From positions 275-20,653 of the forward strand of contig DENB01000028.1 of the NCBI GenBank assembly GCA_002359495.1: a DNA stretch of 20,379 bases, given 5' to 3'. Source of the stretch: Enterobacteriaceae bacterium UBA2655 (GTDB lineage Bacteria > Pseudomonadota > Gammaproteobacteria > Enterobacterales > Enterobacteriaceae). Both the position numbers and the translations under genes were made by a program. Positions 16,701-20,379 of this stretch are shown piece by piece. The notes beneath the pieces were generated by a model. It worked only from the letters and a program-made list of their open reading frames with translations. It had not been told where the DNA came from and searched no databases. Every line of letters begins with the position of its first letter. Positions within the stretch are counted from its first letter, which is position 1.

Positions 16701-17522
16701 ATCGCCATGCCAGCGCGCTCCCCCCTTGCGCAGCAGCAGATCGCCAGCGTAAAGCTCGCCCTCGCGCAGACTGACCCAGGCGGCAAGAGTGACGCGAGCG
16801 CTGTCGAGATTGGTGTTGGCGCGCATCCAGCGTCCCAGCCATGGCCTCGCATCCACATTGTCCGCCTGCATCCAGATGCGCCCGTCGCTGAGCAGGCCAT
16901 CGCTGTCTTTCAGATCGAGGCGCACCTGCACCACGCCATGCTGGCCGGTAAAACTGGAGAGACTCACCTGCCCCTCCGCCCGATGGCGGTTTTTCTCATT
17001 AAGCCAGGTCAGTTCAGGGATCGCCAGTTCGGCATGCTGGCCGGAAGGCGTCAGAAAACGAATGCTGCTATCGCGCAGGTTGAAGTGATCGAACTGATGT
17101 AAAAAGATTTCGTTGATTTGCGCGGGCTTGAGGCTGTTTTTTTGCCTGTCGCTATTGATCAGCGGCCGGTTGGTTTCCAGCCGCAGCTGCCAGAAGGTGA
17201 GGTCGCGGAACTGCCAGCGCCAGTGCAGCAGCGACTGCCAGACATCCAGCGCGACATTCACCCGACCGATGGTGAGTTTGCCGTCGTGCTTAAAGTCGAG
17301 ACGCAAATCACGGATTTGCAGCGTCGGGCCGAAATTCTCCCATTTGCCCTGCAGCGCGCCAGCCTCGACCGGTACGCCGCTGGCGTCAGACGTTGCCTGC
17401 AATATTTCGCTGCGATAGCTGTTGAGATGCGGCATAACAAGGCGCAGCCCGCTGACCAGCAACGCCACAATCACAATGACCGTGGCCAGTAGCAGTAACA
17501 AAATCCCGGGCAGCCGCCTCAC
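13716..17522 (-). CDS. yhdP: AsmA-like protein YhdP (phospholipid transport to the outer membrane)
   Basis: 1268-residue AsmA-like protein; E. coli YhdP has about 1266. One N-terminal membrane helix (residues ~3-27) anchors a very long periplasmic part rich in alternating strands, as expected of the TamB/YhdP/YdbH bridge proteins that move phospholipids from inner to outer membrane. The N-terminal region has VWQSLLHWRWQFRDLTFWQLR, and the C-terminal AsmA-like region ends near VGVATAFVVNPVVGAAVF, KVLGPLWNK and YHISGPLDKPEI, typical of this branch. The start is GTG at 17522 with AAGGAG six bases upstream. There are 164 nt to rng upstream and no visible terminator in that gap, so both rng readthrough and an own promoter are possible. 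The frame is intact throughout. Confidence 0.96.
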   Translation of the reverse strand: MRRLPGILLLLLATVIVIVALLVSGLRLVMPHLNSYRSEILQATSDASGVPVEAGALQGKWENFGPTLQIRDLRLDFKHDGKLTIGRVNVALDVWQSLLHWRWQFRDLTFWQLRLETNRPLINSDRQKNSLKPAQINEIFLHQFDHFNLRDSSIRFLTPSGQHAELAIPELTWLNEKNRHRAEGQVSLSSFTGQHGVVQVRLDLKDSDGLLSDGRIWMQADNVDARPWLGRWMRANTNLDSARVTLAAWVSLREGELYAGDLLLRKGGARWHGDNEMHQLDIDGLTAHLSRFQNGWVINVPQTRLVTDGTPWPAGHFSLLWRPEDKQLLGANQQAEIRVRATRLDLQRIEPLVPLVAPLSPTLIENWRALRPQGEVDALALDIPLQQPENSRMQIKWHDLSWRQWKVLPGISNLNGEASGSFVNGQVKVGMGRANMPYGEVFQAPLEIHQAHGTLSWLRDANGLTLDARDLDVQARSLWARGDFRYQQNIGKAPRLDILAGIRVTNAGDAWRYFPQQLMGHNLTRYLSNAIKGGQVENATLLFAGNPALFPFQHNDGMFEVWVPLRKAAYAFQPGWPALENLDIDLDFVNDGLWMHAAETRLGDVSAKNVSAAIPDYLKEKLIIDGDISGEGPQIARYFQQTPLKGSLGAALQQLQIKGETRGHLKLDIPLDGKQVHASGDVVMNNNELRIAPLDTTLKNLTGRFRYDNGNLESDEMQANWFGQPVDVSFTTQENRDDFGVKVKLLGDWQPDKITQLPAAVARQLAGHMSWQSDVNITLPHQGGARYEVALTGNAKNVSSYLPTPLNKSAGEAMPIAVNATGNLQSFDLSGSIDNRHRFNSRWQLTPQLHVDRGIWLNEAKSTPPLPDKASMVLNLPALDGEAWLGLLMAGQNASDQRVQAAGAGIGNITLRTPALTLGGQQWHDLNATLNQGPTGNMQVDVQGREIRGSLRTAKHSAWQVALDYLYYNPQWDTDAQGGSPLPSDAGQIDFQRWPALQLNCDECWLRGQKFGHIRASLQPQGDTLDLTDGLIDTGKAKLTVNGEWSNRPDDPRTSLKGKLSGKNINDAVNWFGVNTPLRDAPFAINYDLHWRSAPWQPSEETLSGVLRTHFGKGEIADVNTGHAGQLLRLLSFDALLRKLRFDFNDTFSEGFYFDSINGTAWIENGVMRTDNLLVDGLEADIAMQGKVDLAKRQINMEAVVAPEISASVGVATAFVVNPVVGAAVFAASKVLGPLWNKISLLRYHISGPLDKPEISEVLREPRSNGKK

Positions 17523-17686
17523 ACACCTCTCCTTGTCTTCCGCTAAGTGACGGATGGGTTCTTCACGCCATTACTATCGCTGGACAAGAACAATGGGCAT
17601 GATTTCGCATTTTAACGCAAACAATGCTCTATTTTTAGCCCGCTTCGGTAACAAAACCCTAAAACGGACTCATTTTCGTCAATGTG

Positions 17687-19156
17687 CTACATCATGACGA
17701 CGTCGAACTGCTCCTGGGTATAGAGCGGTTCAACCTGAACTTTTACCTGCTTGCCGACGAAAATCTCCACTTCCGCCAGCGCGTGCGACTCATCGGTTTT
17801 CAGCGCTTCCCCGACAGCAGGCGAGACGTAGACCAGAAAACGGTCGGAATCGTAGGCATGATGCACGCGCACGATTTCGCGCATGATTTCATAGCAAACC
17901 GTCTCCACGGTTTTTAGCGTGCCGCGACCTTTGCAGACCGGGCAATCTTCGCAAAGCACATGCTCAATGCTTTCGCGCGTACGCTTGCGCGTCATCTCCA
18001 CCAGTCCCAGCGAGGAGAAGCCGCTGATGCCGGTTTTCACCCGATCTTTACTCAGCGCGTTTTCCAGCGAATGCAGCACGCGGCGGCGATGCTCGTCGTT
18101 GCTCATATCGATAAAGTCGATGATGATAATGCCGCCCAGGTTGCGCAGACGCAGCTGACGCGCGATCGCCTGCGTCGCTTCGATATTGGTGTTGAAAATG
18201 GTTTCGTCGAGATTACGATGGCCGACAAAGGCGCCGGTATTGATGTCGATGGTGGTCATCGCTTCCGTCTGATCGATGATCAGATAGCCGCCCGACTTCA
18301 GCTCGACTTTGCGATCCAGCGAGCGTTGAATCTCATTTTCCACGTCATAGAGATCGAAGATCGGCTGCTTGCCGCCGTAGTGTTCCAGCTTGCTGGCCAT
18401 ATCGGGGATATATTCGCCGGTAAACTCCAGCAGCAGGTCGAACGTCAGACGCGAATCGACGCGAATGCGATCCAGCGCCGCGCCGGCGAAATCGCGCAGC
18501 ACGCGCTGCGCCAGCGCCAGCTCGCCGTATAGCAGGCAGCGCGTCTGGTTACGTTTTTTACGTTCGCTGACTTTGGTCCAGAGCCGCTTAAGGAAAGCGG
18601 CGTCCTGCGCCAGCTCTTCCGAACCTATCCCTTCCGCCGCGGTGCGAATAATAAAGCCGCCGAGATCGTCGCAGTAAGCGGCCACGACCGCCTTCAGACG
18701 CTCGCGTTCGCTTTCGCTTTCGATACGCTGAGAAACGCCGACGTGCGATGCGCCAGGCATAAACACCAGATAGCGGGACGGCAGCGTGATATCGGTGGTC
18801 AGGCGCGCGCCTTTGGTGCCCAGCGGATCTTTCACCACCTGCACCATCAGATCCTGGCCCTGACGCACCAGTTCGGCGATATCGCGCACGACAAAATTCT
18901 TTTTCTCTTCGCCCGCCACGCATTCGGTATGCGGCATGATGTCGGAAGCGTGCAGAAACGCGGCTTTATCCAGCCCGATGTCGACGAAAGCGGCCTGCAT
19001 GCCGGGAAGCACCCGGCTTACGCGTCCTTTATAGATATTGCCGACGATGCCGCGTCGGGCTTCGCGCTCGATATGAATTTCCTGCAGGATGCCGCCGTCG
19101 ATATAGGCGACTCGCGTTTCGGAAGGCGTGACATTTACCAGTAATTCAGCCGTCAT
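17687..19156 (-). CDS. rng: Ribonuclease G
   Basis: 489-residue single-strand endoribonuclease, the same length as E. coli RNase G; it matures the 5' end of 16S rRNA and turns over some mRNAs. Domains: S1 RNA-binding domain (~39-125, [21 protein letters not shown]), 5'-sensor/RNase H-like region, and the DNase I-like catalytic domain with the Mg ligands Asp304 (TTIDINTG) and Asp347 (IIIIDFID). The zinc-link CxxC pair is Cys405/Cys408 in CPVCKGRG. There is no RNase E-type scaffold tail, which distinguishes it from rne. The start overlaps the end of maf by 11 nt with GGGGAGA upstream, so it is translationally linked in the mreBCD-maf-rng operon known from enterics. Confidence 0.98.
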   Translation of the reverse strand: MTAELLVNVTPSETRVAYIDGGILQEIHIEREARRGIVGNIYKGRVSRVLPGMQAAFVDIGLDKAAFLHASDIMPHTECVAGEEKKNFVVRDIAELVRQGQDLMVQVVKDPLGTKGARLTTDITLPSRYLVFMPGASHVGVSQRIESESERERLKAVVAAYCDDLGGFIIRTAAEGIGSEELAQDAAFLKRLWTKVSERKKRNQTRCLLYGELALAQRVLRDFAGAALDRIRVDSRLTFDLLLEFTGEYIPDMASKLEHYGGKQPIFDLYDVENEIQRSLDRKVELKSGGYLIIDQTEAMTTIDINTGAFVGHRNLDETIFNTNIEATQAIARQLRLRNLGGIIIIDFIDMSNDEHRRRVLHSLENALSKDRVKTGISGFSSLGLVEMTRKRTRESIEHVLCEDCPVCKGRGTLKTVETVCYEIMREIVRVHHAYDSDRFLVYVSPAVGEALKTDESHALAEVEIFVGKQVKVQVEPLYTQEQFDVVMM

Positions 19157-19739
19157 ATTCTCCCCTCACGGCACGCAGTGACTGAAAATGGCTGAGCAGC
19201 TCGCCTGTCTCAACCAAAGGCAACCCGACAACCGCGTGGTAGCTTCCATTAATTTTGCGGACAAAGTTGCCGCCTGCGCCCTGGATGCCGTATGCGCCCG
19301 CTTTATCCATAGGTTCGCCGCTCGCGATATAGTCAGCGATGTCGGCCGCCGTTAAGGTGCGAAACGTTACCTCGGTGATTACCAGGCAATCAAGCAGGCG
19401 CTGGCGATCGGCCAGCGCCACGGCGGTCATTACCTGATGCGTCTGACCGGAAAGCTTCGCCAGCATTTCCGCGGCATGCGCTTCATCGCGCGGCTTCTCC
19501 AGCACTTCGCCGTTGAGTACTACGATAGTATCGGCACCTAACACCGGCAGATCGTTTGGCGCGGCCGCCACGCCCGCCCGCGCTTTCTCGCCTGCCAGCC
19601 GCCGGACATAGGCCTCGGCGGCTTCGCCAGGCTGACGACGTTCTTCCACATCGGTCGTTACGCGTTCAAACTGCAGCCCAAGCTGCGTCAGCAGTTCACG
19701 CCGACGCGGCGAACCAGAGGCCAGATAGAGGGTTACCAT
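19146..19739 (-). CDS. maf: Maf-family nucleoside triphosphate pyrophosphatase YhdE (dTTP/UTP)
   Basis: 197 residues, as E. coli YhdE. It hydrolyses dTTP, UTP and some modified nucleotides to monophosphates and pyrophosphate (house-cleaning). The N-terminal [11 protein letters not shown] loop binds phosphate; Asp70 in LGADT is the catalytic acidic residue and Lys82 follows in LEKPRD; the GIQGAGG and [11 protein letters not shown] motifs close the active site. I chose ATG 19739 (AAGGA 6-7 bases upstream) and not the much longer in-frame extension to 19937, because that extension lies wholly inside mreD and does not look like the family. It follows mreD by 8 nt and overlaps rng by 11 nt, a tight operon. 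Confidence 0.96.
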   Translation of the reverse strand: MVTLYLASGSPRRRELLTQLGLQFERVTTDVEERRQPGEAAEAYVRRLAGEKARAGVAAAPNDLPVLGADTIVVLNGEVLEKPRDEAHAAEMLAKLSGQTHQVMTAVALADRQRLLDCLVITEVTFRTLTAADIADYIASGEPMDKAGAYGIQGAGGNFVRKINGSYHAVVGLPLVETGELLSHFQSLRAVRGEYDG

Positions 19740-19747
19740 AAAATTCC

Positions 19748-20236
19748 TTACTGAACAGCGAACTGACGACGGATTTTTCTCATCAATAAGAATAGCCAAG
19801 GCCAGAGGACGCCGTCGATAACGCTGCTCCAGAAAATTTCCGGCCGGAAAGAGACGTTGATCACTAAAAATTCCGCCCAGAAAACAATCACATCCATCGC
19901 CAGCGACAGCACCATAACCATTAATGCCTGCTGCCACAACGCTAAGTTGCGGAAAAGCTGAAATTTAAAAGCGACCAGATAGGCGATGATGCTCAGCGCC
20001 AGCGCGCGAACGCCCAGCGTAGATCCGGCAATCAGATCCATCAACGCGCCCAGCAAAAAGCCGGTGCCGACGTTTACACGATGCGGCAGCGCCAGAACCC
20101 AATAGATAAGAATCAACAGAAGCCAGGATGGCCGAAACATATACAGCTGTTCCGGCCAGGGCATAATCTGCAAGACGAGGGCGACAAGAAAGGACAGCCA
20201 GATAACCCAACGGCCCTGGCTGCGATAACTGCTCAA
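19748..20236 (-). CDS. mreD: Rod shape-determining protein MreD
   Basis: 162-residue integral membrane protein, same length as E. coli MreD, part of the MreBCD-RodA-PBP2 elongation machinery. Five to six hydrophobic segments are visible; conserved stretches are [35 protein letters not shown] and the C-terminal [18 protein letters not shown]. Translation begins with a TTG at 20236 whose first bases overlap the mreC stop (TTGA, 4-nt overlap); a strong GGAGG (20243-20247) lies six bases upstream inside mreC. This indicates translational coupling to mreC. Confidence 0.97.
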   Translation of the reverse strand: MSSYRSQGRWVIWLSFLVALVLQIMPWPEQLYMFRPSWLLLILIYWVLALPHRVNVGTGFLLGALMDLIAGSTLGVRALALSIIAYLVAFKFQLFRNLALWQQALMVMVLSLAMDVIVFWAEFLVINVSFRPEIFWSSVIDGVLWPWLFLLMRKIRRQFAVQ

Positions 20237-20379
20237 GGCTGGCCTCCACGCGCGTTCGCCGGAGCGCCCTGCGCGCTGTTGCCGTCGGCGGCAGGCGCAG
20301 GCGGACCCATCTGCGCGCCTGGCTGCATCATCGACGGCGCCGGCGGACCCATTTCGCCGGCAGGCGGCAGCACCCGCGG
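20233..20379 (-). CDS. mreC: C-terminal end of rod shape-determining protein MreC, cut by window edge
   Basis: The last 48 codons of a frame open from the right edge, ending in TGA at 20233-20235. The peptide is Pro/Ala/Gly/Met/Gln-rich and contains MGPPAP twice, 14 residues apart (near 20352-20335 and 20310-20293), typical of the variable low-complexity tail of enteric MreC. The conserved periplasmic core lies outside the window, so identity rests on position directly before mreD and the 4-nt stop/start overlap. MreC is the periplasmic scaffold of the elongation complex. Confidence 0.88.
   Translation of the reverse strand, partial: PRVLPPAGEMGPPAPSMMQPGAQMGPPAPAADGNSAQGAPANARGGQP
20243..20247 (-). 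promoter_or_regulatory. Shine-Dalgarno deciding the TTG start of mreD
   Basis: GGAGG on the - strand, six bases before the TTG at 20236. No ATG or GTG lies nearby in the right frame with comparable spacing, so the TTG is the supported start. Confidence 0.8.

Noticed and set aside
19740..19937. 66-residue N-terminal extension of Maf
   Set aside because: Lies inside mreD in another frame; the family start with its own AAGGA is at 19739.

Overview
This is a chromosomal window from a gamma-proteobacterium of the order Enterobacterales. I read almost every protein as a close homologue of an Escherichia coli protein, recalled from memory rather than searched. The GC-rich coding sequence and the small departures from the E. 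coli layout suggest Erwiniaceae (Pantoea/Mixta/Erwinia type). That family placement is inference.

Layout, left to right. (1) 2-2500 (+): the C-terminal three quarters of the large mechanosensitive channel MscM, cut by the left edge. It converges on mdh across a shared hairpin terminator. (2) 2563-3501 (-): malate dehydrogenase mdh, divergent from argR (3927-4397, +). The argR promoter lies inside two ARG boxes, the expected autorepression arrangement. (3) 4398-5911: an AT-rich promoter region with a near-perfect CRP-type palindrome, then three tandem small secreted YhcN-type (DUF1471) proteins and a strong terminator. (4) 5926-7725 (-): the barstar-like gene yhcO, preceded by a GabD-type succinate-semialdehyde dehydrogenase that E. 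coli does not have at this place. (5) 7818-10960 (-): the aaeXAB operon for p-hydroxybenzoate/aromatic acid efflux, closed by a strong terminator, with its LysR regulator aaeR divergent (11254-12171, +) and a second CRP-like palindrome just before aaeR. (6) 12206-20379 (-): tldD, yhdP, rng, maf (yhdE), mreD and the end of mreC, all on one strand. They run downstream of the cell-shape genes in the E. coli order.

Functional picture: central metabolism (mdh), arginine control (argR), periplasmic stress proteins (yhcN copies), aldehyde oxidation and aromatic acid export, then an envelope, cell-shape and RNA-maintenance block (mreCD, maf, rng, yhdP, tldD). From argR to mreC the gene order matches E. 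coli except for two additions: the extra yhcN-like copies and the aldehyde dehydrogenase. The junction of mscM with mdh is a synteny break, because mscM sits beside psd in E. coli.

I see no tRNA, rRNA, CRISPR array, insertion sequence, prophage or defence system. I do not find an undescribed multi-gene system. The points most worth checking are the DUF1471 triplication with its regulatory region, the inserted aldehyde dehydrogenase, and the mscM-mdh junction.
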